From Atrina japonica (lineage: Eukaryota > Mollusca > Bivalvia > Pterioida > Pinnidae): a stretch of 64,000 nt of DNA. This document shows positions 47,075 to 58,544 of this stretch, one piece after another (positions within the stretch are counted from its first letter, which is position 1; every line of letters starts with the position of its first letter). Under the pieces are notes generated by a model. It was not told the DNA's origin. It did no database searches and saw only the letters and a program-made list of their open reading frames with translations. The translations under genes were made by a program, and so were the position numbers. The DNA is taken from NCBI GenBank assembly GCA_030159075.1, contig BROG01000440.1:496001-560000 (forward strand), read 5' to 3'.

Positions 47075-47260
47075 GTGAAAAGTGTACAAATATGGACCTC
47101 TTAAATAGCCAGGTGTGGTATCAGGTACCGTGGAGGAATAAGCACCTTTATCGCCCGGTCACACTCCTAACATTCCACAGTAAAAGTAAAATTAAAAGAA
47201 TTCAGAAATCTTGGTCACAATCAATATCGACAATTGAATAACCCCGAACTTCATTAAATA
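47075..47260 (-). mobile_element. Solo PLE 3' tail
   Basis: Plus-strand text 'atatggacctcttaaatagcc', 'ggtatcaggtaccgtggagga', 'cgcccggtcacactcctaac', 'ttggtcacaatcaatatcgac'. No RT attached. Confidence 0.65.
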
Positions 47261-47549
47261 ATTCACCAAAAATTTCAGTTAGCAAAACACAATTATTTCA
47301 AAATAAGGTCATTTTATCAACCACAAAAGTAAAAATGTTAATTTCACTTTCGATTTATCATATCCCAATATTATTCATCACTAAATAGTTTATTCTTTTA
47401 AATGAACTGATCGTACGTTTAAAATGTTTGGCATAGTAAATCATTTGGAAGATATAAAACTATATACAGGTAATAAAGGGACATTATTCCTTCTACAAAT
47501 GTAGAAAGAGTACGATAAGAAATCAGACATCAGGTGTTTTGTTTCAGGA

Positions 47550-47655
47550 GACAGTTTAAGACATGGTAAACATTGGACAAACAAAGACATCCGGAAAATC
47601 GAGAAGTGCAATTAGATGCCGTAGATAGGTTGGCATCCATGGTCACACGTGTATC
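47550..47655 (-). mobile_element. Degraded PLE tail fragment
   Basis: 'aacattggacaaacaaagac', 'tccggaaaatcgagaagtgc', 'atgccgtagatagg', 'atccatggtcacac'. Strongly diverged. Confidence 0.45.
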
Positions 47656-47995
47656 ACATTCTTTGCTTTTTTGTCCGGAGTAGCTTCAACTATTGTTCTC
47701 TAAAAAAATATAAAAATCATAAATGCTAAATGAAATATTCGTCATAAAAATGGAATTTACATCATTATTATTTATTATAGTAACTAAGAATTACAGCTTG
47801 AATATTTAGTAAACAACTAAATTAGAAGATGTAATGAGCCCAAATTTATAACCTGTTAATATTTGGCAGCAAATAGGAAATCAAGATTTAAAGGAAAATT
47901 GCTTGAATTAAGAACAGTCCATCAAATAAAAACAATTTGAGAATCTATATTATGAAACAATGAATATTATTAACAAAATAAAAGTTTTAGAAAGA
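47656..47995. other. Unrecognised stretch
   Basis: Nothing recognisable. Confidence 0.5.
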
Positions 47996-47999
47996 TGGC

Positions 48000-48280
48000 C
48001 AAAAACAAATGCTCAAGACGATCATGTCAGTCAATAAGACTTCATCAGTTGAGTCCAAATTATATATATTCGAAAAAAGTGGTATCATACAGGGTCAAAT
48101 AGTAAATCTATATGTATAATCTAATCCGTCTCAGAAGTACCCTCTGTAAAACTTTGAATACCTTAGTTTTTGAGAAGGTTAGAATTCCAATGGTGTTATC
48201 TGAACGAAATATTACCGTAGTATAAAATAATCGGCTTCTACCGACATACCAGTTATAGGGACACTGACGGTCCAGCAGCA
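48000..48280 (-). mobile_element. Old copy of the hammerhead element
   Basis: Reverse complement of the element at 18431-18960 in order: 'ccagcagcagtgg' (the 'ccactgctgg' block) at 48275, 'acagagggtactt' near 48150, 'ggtatcatacagggtcaaat' near 48085, and a mutated hammerhead at 48011-48054 in which stem I and CTGATGA remain but GAA-A reads GAC-A. Confidence 0.7.
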
Positions 48281-48424
48281 GTGGTTATAAATATTATAAT
48301 ATTTGTGTGACTAATAACATTAAGTTTTCTCTGCAGTATGTCAATAGTTATTGTCATGTCTTGGAATTAAGATTGGAATTCATCCTGCCGATTTTCATTA
48401 AAAACGAACAAAATATCTCTGTAT

Positions 48425-48640
48425 GTACTTTGATACTAGGATACATATACAAAACTGGTGAATATTGGACAAACGTGGACCTCTGGAACTCCAGAGGTGG
48501 GATCATGTGCCAAGGCATCCCCTGTTGACAGGTCACACCCGCCGTGAGTCCACAGTCAAATTAAAATGAAATAAGTGCGGGACAAAACCCCGTCACAGCT
48601 GGTATAGAGGACTCAACAACCGCTATTGAACAGGTATCGG
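48425..48640 (-). mobile_element. PLE 3' tail, inverted next to a coding copy
   Basis: Plus-strand text 'aactggtgaatattggacaaa', 'gtggacctctggaa', 'aggtgggatcatgtgccaagg', 'catcccctgttgacaggtc', 'acacccgccgtgagtccaca'. It lies about 85 bp upstream of the plus-strand coding copy, in opposite orientation. Confidence 0.8.
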
Positions 48641-48671
48641 TGAAAAAGCAATCCTATTTAAAACCACAAAA

Positions 48672-49607
48672 TTGCTTTGGGAATATGCCATTATGATATT
48701 AAGTGCAGTTAAACATTTTTACAATTTTTCTCGAATTCACAGTATCAAAACTTATGACTTCTCTACTCTTTACACTACTATTCCACATAAAAAATTAAAA
48801 GAAAGACTTTTCAGCATCATACACAACTGCTTTTTCACTAAAGGTGGTACCCGAAAATTTAAATATCTAGTGATTGGCTATCAGGATACTTATTTCGTCA
48901 AACACCACTCTGATTCTACACATAAATATACTGAAGTTGATATTAAAAACATGCTGGAATTTCTAATAGACAATATATTTGTAATGTTCGGAGATGTGGT
49001 CTTTCAACAAACTGTCGGCATTCCTATGGGAACCAATTGTGCTCCTTTATTGGCCGACCGGTTCCTTTATTCATACGAAGCAGACTTCATTCAGAAAAAG
49101 TTAGCGGTGTCCTTTAATTTGACATTTAGATATATCGACGATGTTTTGTCAATTAATAATGACAATTTTCATACATATGTCAATGCGATATATCCCAGCG
49201 AACTAAAAATTAAAGATACAACAGAATCAAGCACACACGCTTCATACTTAGACATTTTACTTAATATAAACACAGACGGGCAATTAGCAACTAATCTATA
49301 CGATAAACGCAACGATTTCGGCTTTCCCATCGTAAATTTTCCACATTTAAGTAGTCATATCCCTCAGTCACCCGCATATGGAGTTTATATTTCACAAATG
49401 ATCCGATATGCCAGGGCGTGCACAACATATGAAGATTTCATATACAGAGGTAAACTACTCACTGACAAATTATTGACACAGGGATATCGAAAACCGCGTT
49501 TAATGTCAACGTTCCGCAAATTTTATGGTCGGTATAATAGTCTTGTTTGCGACTACTCTGTTTCACTAAGTGAAATGTTGAGTTGCCTTTTCGTTGGCGG
49601 TTGTTGA
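48672..49607 (+). CDS. Penelope-like element reverse transcriptase, 5'-truncated
   Basis: The best-preserved coding copy: 311 codons without interruption. PLE homology starts at about residue 18, so the first residues and the ATG are chance flank and the true N-terminus is missing. Motif A is 'TYDFSTLYTTIPH' (residues 27-39, catalytic Asp29), motif B 'GIPMGTNCAPLLAD' (116-129), motif C 'FRYIDD' (152-157) with both aspartates. The C-terminal block 'YEDFIYRGKLLTDKLLTQGY' spans 253-272, and the protein ends in 'FVGGC'. Compared with the copy at 62146-62424 about six residues are lost after 'EADFI'. No GIY-YIG nuclease follows the RT, although most PLEs have one at the C-terminus; some invertebrate PLEs carry it N-terminally, which truncation would have removed. 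Truncated, so probably not autonomous. It could still be transcribed. Confidence 0.9.
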   Translation: MLWEYAIMILSAVKHFYNFSRIHSIKTYDFSTLYTTIPHKKLKERLFSIIHNCFFTKGGTRKFKYLVIGYQDTYFVKHHSDSTHKYTEVDIKNMLEFLIDNIFVMFGDVVFQQTVGIPMGTNCAPLLADRFLYSYEADFIQKKLAVSFNLTFRYIDDVLSINNDNFHTYVNAIYPSELKIKDTTESSTHASYLDILLNINTDGQLATNLYDKRNDFGFPIVNFPHLSSHIPQSPAYGVYISQMIRYARACTTYEDFIYRGKLLTDKLLTQGYRKPRLMSTFRKFYGRYNSLVCDYSVSLSEMLSCLFVGGC

Positions 49608-49830
49608 GACGTCTGTACCAATTGTGACGAGGATACACTCCTCACGTGTTTCATTGGACTTGACTGTGGACTCACGGCGGGTGTGACCGGTCGACAGGGG
49701 ATGCTTACTCCTCCATGGCACCTGATCCCACCTCTTGGTTTCCAGAGGTCCGTGTTAGTCCATTTTTACCGGATTTGTATCTATGTCCTGGACATTCTAT
49801 TGATTTATGCTTTGGTATCTGAGGTTTTTA
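49608..49830 (+). mobile_element. PLE 3' tail of the coding copy
   Basis: The reference tail for the window: 'gacgtctgtaccaattgtga', 'ctcacggcgggtgtgaccgg', 'tactcctccatggcacctga', 'ttccagaggtccgtgtt', 'tgtcctggacatt', ending 'tttggtatctgagg'. Its first 10 bp continue directly from the stop codon. Confidence 0.85.
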
Positions 49831-50072
49831 TTTTGTAAAGGCGCTGACTAATTTTAGAACCATCAAAGAAACGCATAAAACCTGTAAACTTAATCTTACA
49901 ATAATTTACCATTGTTTCAACCAGGCACAGACCTGCGCTACAAAGAGTTTACAGGCGTTGTGGTTACAATATGACTCTTACTACTACTGCGATTGGACAG
50001 AAGACTATTGTTAGATGGCATAGCGTTTGCAAGCTTGCACGCCCCGGAATACTGAAAATCCATTGTTGATAG
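49831..50072. other. Unrecognised stretch
   Basis: No feature recognised. Confidence 0.5.
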
Positions 50073-50073
50073 T

Positions 50074-50168
50074 TTAACCCTTTCATATATCCCTGGATAT
50101 CTGTGTGGTATACTCATTTCTTTTGTTTAAGACAAGTCTATTTTGGTGTGTAGGGTTGAAAGGGTTAA
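50074..50168 (+). mobile_element. Short TTAA/CCCT MITE, copy 3
   Basis: TTAA-CCCTTTCATATATCCCTGG at the left and TAGGGTTGAAAGGG-TTAA at the right: perfect TTAA duplications and inverted CCCTTTCA ends, 95 bp overall. Confidence 0.75.
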
Positions 50169-51700
50169 TTAGCATTTATGATTACGTACGTGAATTCTAG
50201 ATAATTTCATCTCAATACTATCTGAAAAACATTCCTCCTTACTGAGGTATCTAATGCAAAAGAACCTCTGAGCGTAACCTCTATCAAACTATACACGACC
50301 TAACAATGATATATCAGCTACTTTCTGACAATATCTTCCCTAATGATTTACAAGTAAACTGAATAAATATGAAGTGTCAAGGTTATGTTTAAAGTGAAGT
50401 GATAAATCCGTTCTTACAAGCCACATTGATTGTACAAAACATATTTATTGCTGTTTCTAAGATCAAATGGTAAGCCGATAAAAATGTATATCAGTCAATA
50501 TAGTAATACTTATCAAGATTACATATACAGATGCATAAGTAAAACTTGATATTTGTCACGTTGATGCTCCGATTTCACAAATCACCCATACCTTTAATAT
50601 CCATAACACGAAAACAATATTAAATGGAAGTTATACAAAATAAGAGAAAAATACTTGCCACATTTAATCTCTATAATAATTATATTAATAAGTATGATAA
50701 TTCGCTTAGCTGTATAGCAATGTGGTTTCCAAGAATTACACAAGCAGATTTATCAGATTCATAACCCCTTAGTTTCATTGCGTATTTACTTGCATGTCAT
50801 ATGTTAATTAGGAATATATACAATCTACAATAAATCTTACATGTCTACCAATTTAGATCGATCAAGGTTTTTTTCTGTTAAGAGTCCGAAGACAGGATCA
50901 TAGTTTAGAGATCATGCGCATTGCATTATTTGAGCTGAACCGATGGACTCCTGTTGACATAAACTAATGTCCTCAACAATTTTTTTCTGTTTTTTTTTCA
51001 AAATTTGGCATGATGTTTATATTTTACTGTGTACAAAACATTCTTAAGTGTAAAGTTCGGTACGTACAACATAACCAGATTATATTTTGTGATTTGATCA
51101 TTGATAACAGATAACGATATATGAACTTCTAATATTGAACTGTTGATTTGCCGGATTTGAATTCAATGCCCGCATATCAAGTTTGCGACATAAGTGACAT
51201 TGCATCATTACATCGTCATGTCAAGGGTTATTTACAAATGTGTTCATGAATTAGTTCTAAAAGTACATTAAAATACGTCATAGAAGTTTTAAACACAACT
51301 TCATTTGTACAATAATAAAACTATGATGGAGTTATATATTCTCCCTCGCACATGTAAATGAAAATAGATTTAGTAAGAAAAATTGAAGGAGTACCAATCG
51401 ATAATACAATCATTCCATACAGTTGGGTATGACAAAGATTTTTATAGGCCTCAATGTCAATGCCTCTCTCATGTTTATTAAATCTGTCTCAAAACAGTAC
51501 CCTGAAAGACAAATATAGGTAATGAAGTGTGCACTCAAAAGTAAAATTCCATTTCTACTTCGAATTTTCATTTGTTAAAATGTATAGCATTCCATAACAA
51601 AAGAAAATAGATATTCTCATTTGACCTTTCCCTGTGAAATTTTCAACTGTCAAACGTTTAAATTGCACAGTACTACAAATATTCGTGTATTTTTGTCATC
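50169..51700. other. Unrecognised stretch
   Basis: 1.5 kb, AT-rich, no ORF above 60 codons, no repeat recognised. Confidence 0.55.
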
Positions 51701-51706
51701 TAAATT

Positions 51707-52412
51707 TCAATCATGGGTATATTACATGACAAATATGTACTAGTCCCAGCAGACAAATCCTCAATTAATATAGTTTTTATTTGTAAGGCGCATTACTATA
51801 ATTGTTTATCAGAAGAACTAGGGTTTAATACGAATTCTGGTAATCCTACATACACACATATCCCAGTTTCAAAAGACGAGATCCTTCAATGTCCGTATTA
51901 TACTCTTTTGGTGTACCTACAACCGATACTGATTTTGAGCTACCATATTTTTATTTACACCTAAACTTCGCAAACCCCCATATAAGCAGAGGCACATAGC
52001 AGGATTCATCAAACCTTTATCTTTACTCCTTACCAAGATACTCACAGCTGTTAAACAGAAATTTTAGCAATACTGTACAGTTGCTTATTCCAGAAGCGGT
52101 TTAAATCAGATGTGGATTCTCATAATTCTAAACAGTTTTTAAAAATTTGAAGGCAAACAATTTTTCTCAAATTCACTGTATCAAAACATACGACTTTTCT
52201 ACACTTTACACGACAATTCCACATGAAAATTTAAAATAGAGACTTTTTAGCATCACAGACAACTTTTTTTTTCACCAGAAGTGGTACCCGAAAATTTAAA
52301 CATTTAGTCATTGGTTATAATGATACTAATTTGTCCATCACCACACTGATACTACACATAAATACGCTAAAGTTGATATAAAAAGATGCTGGAATTTCTA
52401 ATAGACAAGCTA
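51707..52412 (+). pseudogene. PLE reverse transcriptase, N-terminal part (copy F)
   Basis: Carries the most N-terminal RT sequence in the window: 'HDKYVLVPADKSSINIVF', 'CKAHYYNCLSEELGFNTNSG', 'YTHIPVSKDEILQ' (ORF 51713-51964). A deletion of several bases after DEILQ (about 51905) shifts the frame. The collinear sequence continues with stops and shifts through 'KPLSLLLTKILTAVK', the 'TYDFSTLYTTIPH' motif A region (about 52187-52225) and 'TRKFKHLVIGY', and ends abruptly at 'LEFLIDK' (52412), before motif B. It overlaps copy A and the 311-codon copy and so links them into one element order. Confidence 0.85.
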
Positions 52413-52414
52413 AC

Positions 52415-53095
52415 ATAGCTATTTTAACATCTTGTAGGCAAATACGCGTGGTGAAAACAGACGACCTTAAACCAGGCTCATGTGTACTTCCGGTATTATG
52501 TGTGACGGTTATCAACATCCTAGTAGTTAACAAAAATGTTTCCTCACAGAAAAAATCCTGAATGATATGTGGTGTTCAGTGGTATATGTTCAAAACACTA
52601 TATATTGTAATGAACATATTGTTTACACTATATGTAGAAATAGTAATAATTTACAAGCCTTGTGGTTTACATGTAGTATATCGAATTTTCAATTGTCTGG
52701 ACTCCCTCGGGGTCACACAGAAAAGTCCGGTCAACTGGTCGTCTTGTCAACATAAAACAATGGAACTCTGTGGGACATGGCATGAGTGCGTATAAGTAGG
52801 GATAATCCGTACTTGCCCATGAGTGTATTCATTTTAATTATGTACCAGGTACCATCAACACTGTTAAAGAATAATATACCAAAGTATGATTCTGACCTTT
52901 TTCTTCTAACATTTGTAATTAAACTTAAACTGTGTTTACACTGTAAACGACATACGCGAAGTAGTCTTTAACACAGTTTCACAAGATGGTTTCTATTGTT
53001 TTCAATATGTTAATGTAACGAATGATTATATGGGGGATTACTAAAACTGAAAAAAAATATTGCACTGTAATTTCATAAAAACTGCATTCATAAAT
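52415..53095. other. Unrecognised stretch
   Basis: Several ORFs of 61-77 codons on both strands (52315-52533 minus, 52562-52795 plus, 52786-52971 plus) show no domain. Confidence 0.45.
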
Positions 53096-53129
53096 TAGTT
53101 GCACGGGGTGAAAAAGGTAAAATATCTAA

Positions 53130-53153
53130 GATGTTTGTCTGTCTGTCTGTCTA

Positions 53154-53208
<55 letters not shown>

Positions 53209-53294
53209 GTCTGTCTGTCTGTCTGTCTGTTTATCTATCTCTGTATCAATATGTCTACCTACCTACCTACCTACCTATCTACCTACCTACCTAC

Positions 53295-53331
<37 letters not shown>

Positions 53332-53356
53332 CACCCATCGTCCGTCCGTTCGCTCG

Positions 53357-53409
<53 letters not shown>

Positions 53410-53448
53410 TCGTCCGTCCGTCCGTCCCTTCGTCTGTCTGTCTGTCAT
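53130..53448. repeat. Compound tetranucleotide microsatellite
   Basis: Runs of TCTG, TCTA, TACC and TCCG derivatives over about 320 bp. The 141- and 106-codon ORFs are its translation (Tyr-Leu-Ser-Ile repeats) and not genes. Confidence 0.97.
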
Positions 53449-53449
53449 T

Positions 53450-54540
53450 AGATTAATAATACTTTTACTGATAAATTTTCCAGCCACTAAAATTGATGAT
53501 TTCCTCATTTTATTATCTCTTTAAGGAGTTTATTTATAGCATCAAATGGTTTGTCACATTCTCGTTTCCACAGTTCTGCAGTATAATGTGGTTTATGTTT
53601 ATTGTGGTTTTAGAAGAAATATATAAATATAAGTAATACGGAATAAGAATATGTGAAAATCATAAATTAAATTGCGGTGTTATGCCGTAGACTGACGGGA
53701 ATTATTTTCAAGGTCAATTTTTGTTGGTTTGATTAGTCATGCTAATAACTCTCATCTATATCAAAGCGCGTGTTCTCGGAATGACACTGATAGGTAATGC
53801 ATGAAATACACAAAAATGTCATATAATTAGTGCGGATAGAATGATAACAAATCTGTATATTGTGTCGGAATATAGGTTTTAAACATGCTTTGATTATAAA
53901 GATGTCACCATATATTATATATATGTTGTATGTCATCATTACGAAGCTAAGTGTAATAAATATCAAAGTCGTTTGTAACTTAAAATAATTAAATTAAATA
54001 CACGAATGAAATAACGAACGGACGAACAGATAAGAACTGAATTATATTGTGTTTTGGTAATTAAAGACTCTCAATTACCGAATTTCATATGTTTTTTTTT
54101 TATCAAATTTTTAATAAATTTTCATATATACACATACTTTTATCAACCAACCTAGAAAACTGAAATTAAAATTTCCATTTCAGCTTTAATCGAAACAATG
54201 CCCATTTGAGGCAACTGGAGCCAGTTGCATAATAGGTCGTTGAATATAACGTGAAGTTAACCAATGTTAAACCAATTGGCTAAATGTAGGTTAAATTTAA
54301 TTAAATTTAAATGTGTGGTGCAACGAGTTCAGAGGATATTATTACAGGACCATTATTGGTTTTAAAAAGGAAGTTGGCGGATCGTTCTCAGAAACTGCTA
54401 GAATATATAATTAGAACTCAACTTCATATTCCTGCAACAGACTATGACTGACTTTCAGAAAATGGAAAATTGTAATACAGACTGATATTTGATCTGTAAA
54501 CAAAACGAAATAGACATATGAAATATTCGTCTGTTTGATT
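53450..54540. other. Unrecognised stretch
   Basis: A 74-codon minus-strand ORF (53742-53966) has no recognisable feature; nothing else seen. Confidence 0.5.
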
Positions 54541-54542
54541 GG

Positions 54543-54632
54543 TTAACCCTTTCACCCCTGAGTATCTGAATGGTATGCTCTTTCTATTGTTCATGACCAG
54601 TCTATTGTGGCCTGCAGGGTTGAAAGGGTTAA
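54543..54632 (+). mobile_element. Short TTAA/CCCT MITE, copy 4
   Basis: TTAA-CCCTTTCACCCCTGAG at the left, GCAGGGTTGAAAGGG-TTAA at the right, 90 bp. The interior 'tgaatggtatgctctttc' and 'catgaccagtctattgtgg' is shared with copies 1-3. Confidence 0.75.
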
Positions 54633-54634
54633 TA

Positions 54635-55080
54635 TATGTTAAGAAATTGGCGCTTTAATGATTGCCCTCTGATATGTTCTCGGTCAGTAATAATCACCTC
54701 GGAATTCTGTAATGTAGCTCGATATTGCTCAGGCCATTACAGAAAACCCTTGACCATTACCACAAACCTTGGGCATATGTGTCAGGGCCAATATGAAAAC
54801 ACCCATTAATTATCTTATATAATAACCGGTAAAATTCTGCACATTAATTTGTTATCAAATTCTTTTTTCAAGTAACTTTGTTATCGAAACTAGAGCTGCA
54901 TCACTTAAGATCTTTTAACATATCGTAGTCTACGACAAGAAGAAAACTATATCAAGTTCACAAATGTTAAAATGATTGACACTTTGTACATGGGTTTACA
55001 TCATAGACCATACTACATTGTTTTACTAACTGAAATGTTGAGTTAACTGTTCGGGAGTAGTTAATCATTTATGCTGATTG
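54635..55080. other. Unrecognised stretch
   Basis: Nothing recognisable apart from the phrase 'gttttactaactgaaatgttgagttaactgttcgg' at 55019, which mimics the PLE coding end 'gtttcactaagtgaaatgttgagttgcctttt' and is probably another small fragment. Confidence 0.4.
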
Positions 55081-55084
55081 CGCG

Positions 55085-55348
55085 GCGATCTCCGTGGCTG
55101 AGTGGTAAGAGCATCACGCTTTGAACCATTAAGTGGCTCACGTCTGGTCAGCGCAAGTTCAAGCCCCGCTGGAACCTAAGCTGATTTTTGTGAGAAAATT
55201 TGTCGGTTTACTTGCGGAAGGCCGTGGTCTCATCCCAGGTAACCGGTTTCTCTCCTCTAACATTAAACGTTGGTCACCACTATAAAACAGAAAAGCTGCT
55301 GTTGATTGTGGCGTTAAATACCATTAAAAAAAACAACAAAAACAAAAG
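55085..55348 (+). mobile_element. tRNA-derived SINE
   Basis: Box A 'tggctgagtggtaagagc' (55095-55112) and box B 'gttcaagcccc' (55157-55167) are correctly spaced for an internal pol III promoter. A body of about 180 bp follows with 'ggtaaccggtttctctcc', 'ggtcaccactataaaacaga' and 'gtggcgttaaatacc', and it ends in an A-rich tail (55321-55348). This 3' part resembles the tail shared by widespread molluscan SINEs (from memory). Not a functional tRNA: the acceptor arm does not pair. A PLE tail starts immediately after the A-rich end. Confidence 0.8.
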
Positions 55349-55465
55349 ACCGATTGTAACAAAGATTTATTCCTTATCTGTATTTATATGGATTTAACTG
55401 TAGACTCACGGAATGTGTGACCGGTCTACAGGGGATGCTTACTCGTCTATGTCACTTTAACATAG
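55349..55465 (+). mobile_element. Partial PLE 3' tail directly after the SINE
   Basis: 'accgattgtaacaaagat', 'ggatttaactgtagactcac', 'gtgtgaccggtctacagggg', 'atgcttactcgtctatg'. Ends before the 'gtccgtgtt' part. Confidence 0.7.
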
Positions 55466-56365
55466 CTCTGGAGTTTAACATTTTATGCAATAAATACCAC
55501 CTACATCAAATTTTACAATAAAATGATTCACCTGAGTGGTGTTAGTAGATGCAATACCATAAAAAATTATTTCGTTTCTTGAAATGTTTGTACAATTTAC
55601 GCATAGATTGATATATATTTTGACGTATTGCTCTATTACATTTCTTTTATTCTTTGATGTGTGACTTTTACATTTGAAGTGGTTCAGATCAACTATTACA
55701 TTAGCCGATTGACAAGCAAACTGACAACCATTTCAACAAAATACGGTATTTTTACTTTTATGATAGAAAGATATTTATGTTTTGATATATGCCATGTTAT
55801 GATAATAAAGTAATTAGCATTGTCCAAGCTATAGATAGATATGAAGGCCATTAATACGTAATTTAACTGTAAGTGCACATGCTCGTGCGCAGTCAACACG
55901 TTCAATGCCAATACATGCACAGTCATGCGTTAGATGAATCTTAGCACATCGCTGAAAAACTGTGAAACTGTTTCTTTATCTGGATATTATTACAAAGAGT
56001 AGTCTTTTAAAGTGTTCAATGGCGGACAAATGAAATCAATTATGTTAACAGTCTACAGTTTATTCAAATCATTTACAAACGCTTGTACATGCAAAATAAT
56101 TCTCGTTTTCTTTCTGTGCCACATTATTTTAACCGTCACTGAAACATAAGATAGTATGAATTCTGATGTTACGCACTGAATTTATCTTGGTGAATATACC
56201 TTGTTTTTTAATTCAATATTTTATGATATTTATGGCTCTATTTACAATATACAAAAGAAACACGTTTTGATCAATTTTATCATTATATATTTCATAGTAT
56301 CGCCATCAACATCTCAACCACTACGTCCGTCATAACCACTATAGCTATTATAATTACTACTATTA
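55466..56365. other. Unrecognised stretch
   Basis: A 76-codon minus-strand ORF (55696-55926) has no recognisable feature. Confidence 0.5.
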
Positions 56366-56422
56366 CCACTGCTGATATTACTACTACTTCTACTATTACT
56401 ACTACTACTACTACTACTACTT

Positions 56423-56492
<70 letters not shown>

Positions 56493-56506
56493 AACAACAA
56501 CTACTA
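56340..56506. repeat. (ACT)n trinucleotide microsatellite
   Basis: Imperfect at the left, then about 25 perfect ACT/TAC units, ending in (ACA)n. Confidence 0.95.
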
Positions 56507-56610
56507 AATGATAATATTTATTAAGTATAATAAAATTAAATTACATATTCGCTTATGCATCGCACTTATTTTCATCTTTCATTTATATTTCGAATGTATT
56601 CGCTCAAATG

Positions 56611-57165
56611 TAGTAGAATTAATGAATAATAGCTAGACTACATGATGTGGTAGAATGAACGAACAATAGGGAGACTACATGATGTAGTAGAATGAACGAA
56701 CAATATGGAGGCAACAAGATGTGGTAGAATGAACGAAGAATAGGGAGACTACAAGATGTGGTAGAATGAACGAACAATAGGGAGACTACAAGATGTGGTA
56801 GAATGAACGAACAATAGGGAGACTACAAGATGTGGTAGAATGAACGAACTATAGGGAGACTACATGATGTAGTAGAATGAACGAACAATAGGGAGACAAC
56901 AAGATGTGGTAGAATGAATGGCCAATAGGTAGACTACAAGATGTGGTAGAATGAACGAACAATAGGGAGACTACAAGATGTGGTAGAATGAACGAACAAT
57001 AGGGAGACAACAAGATGTGATAGAATGAACGAACAATATGGAGGAAACAAGATGTAGTAGAATGAACGAACAATAGGGAGACTACATGATGTGGTAGAAT
57101 GAACGAACAACAGGGAGACTACAAGATATAGTAGAATGAACGAATAATAGGGAGATTACACGATT
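56611..57165. repeat. 37-bp minisatellite, about 15 copies
   Basis: Unit 'gtagaatgaacgaacaatag' + 'ggagactacaagatgtg'. The 74-codon minus-strand ORF inside (56849-57073) repeats every 37 residues and is a translation of the array. Confidence 0.97.
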
Positions 57166-57169
57166 TATT

Positions 57170-57482
57170 TTCATACAAATCAATTTGTGTCTATTTCCTC
57201 AAGTAAAACTGTTAGAGAAAATGATATAGTATAGAACTGCACTCATAACCTTGGAAAAACCCCACTCTGTTTTGATACGTTTTGTGCTCTAGATATTTTG
57301 AGTGACAACACAATCGACAACTACCATTCATCACTATTGCCTAATTATTAGACGAATAGCAGTATCAGAAAATTTCGATAAATTCCATATTGTCTGCACT
57401 ATTTGGCGATCCAAATTCTCATCGGATGATCTCTGCTTACTTTTTTTCATTATAACTCAAAGTGTTAAATTCTTTGCCCTGC

Positions 57483-57485
<3 letters not shown>
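57170..57485. other. Unrecognised stretch
   Basis: A 99-codon ORF starting at 57302 runs into the (TA)n and is not supported. Confidence 0.5.

Positions 57486-57487
<2 letters not shown>

Positions 57488-57574
<87 letters not shown>
57488..57574. repeat. (TA)n microsatellite
   Basis: About 43 uninterrupted TA units. Confidence 0.98.
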
Positions 57575-57577
<3 letters not shown>

Positions 57578-58395
57578 GTAGTAAGCATATTCCGATGGTA
57601 ATGATGAAAATTTTACCGTATATGTATTTATATATGCAATCATTCTGCAAATAAAATATAACAATATAACAGTTTTATGATAGCTGTCTTATTCCGTGAC
57701 GTTTCAGCTAATATGCAAAATATCAAGACACATGATTGATAAATCACTCGTAGTTGCTCGTATCGCAGTCGCTAGTATCACAGTCGCTCGTATAGCAGCT
57801 TGGGGGTCCTCGCCAAAATCCTAGATTTAACCCCACCTTAGAGTTCTAAAACAAGATATGCACTTGGCATAGAAAGTGAACGTTACGGATTTTCTGGTAA
57901 AATTTAAATCAAAGGTTAAAGTGGCCATTGTGTTACATTTACAATGCAGGTAAAATACGTTGGTATATCACCTGTAAAATGCGAAAACTCAATATAAATG
58001 AAAAATTAACTGACGGACGTAAAATGATGATAAATCAATTCGTAATTTAAATATTGATTAACATTTCACGTTTTCACATTTATGTTTCATGGTATGTGAA
58101 CAAGGCATGGATGAACTGTTTCCATACGAAGTCATCTATATGCGTGTTTCAAAATTGATGAACACGTGATTTAACGGTGTAACTATAAAACTATCAACTT
58201 AATCAAGGATTGAGAAAAAAGAAAATAATCGCTACTTCGAATTCGCTTTACGTAGGTAATTACTAATTGAAACATTTCATCTCTAAATTCTTCGAAAAGT
58301 ACAGAATGTGCATGAAATACATTTGTATCCGACACTACCATATCAGCCTTCACTATTCGTATAACTATCGAACTAATCATTGATACACCAACTAC
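57575..58395. other. Unrecognised stretch
   Basis: A three-fold phrase 'cactcg.agttgctcgtatcgcagtcgct' near 57748-57800 ('tcgctcgtat.gcag') is a short local tandem; nothing else. Confidence 0.45.
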
Positions 58396-58503
58396 TACTA
58401 CAGTAACTACTACTACCACCACCACCACCACCACCACCACCACCACCATCATCATCATTATCATCATCATCATCATCGCAACAAGAAAAAAAAAAAAACA
58501 ACA

Positions 58504-58544
<41 letters not shown>

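Noticed and set aside
49615..49660. Hammerhead-like text in the PLE tail ('gtgacgagga...tcctcacg')
   Set aside because: A TGACGA core and a small hairpin are present, but the base before it is G, the GAAA box is absent and no flanking stem I forms. Diverged copies do not conserve a better version.
53099..53524. 141-codon ORF with Tyr-Leu-Ser-Ile repeats
   Set aside because: It is the translation of a tetranucleotide microsatellite; another frame gives an equally long repeat ORF.
55095..55167. Functional tRNA gene
   Set aside because: Boxes A and B are good, but the acceptor and anticodon stems do not pair and a SINE body with an A-rich end follows.
56849..57073. 74-codon ORF with a 37-residue internal repeat, first taken as a repeat protein
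   Set aside because: The periodicity equals three turns of the 37-bp DNA repeat; no other support.
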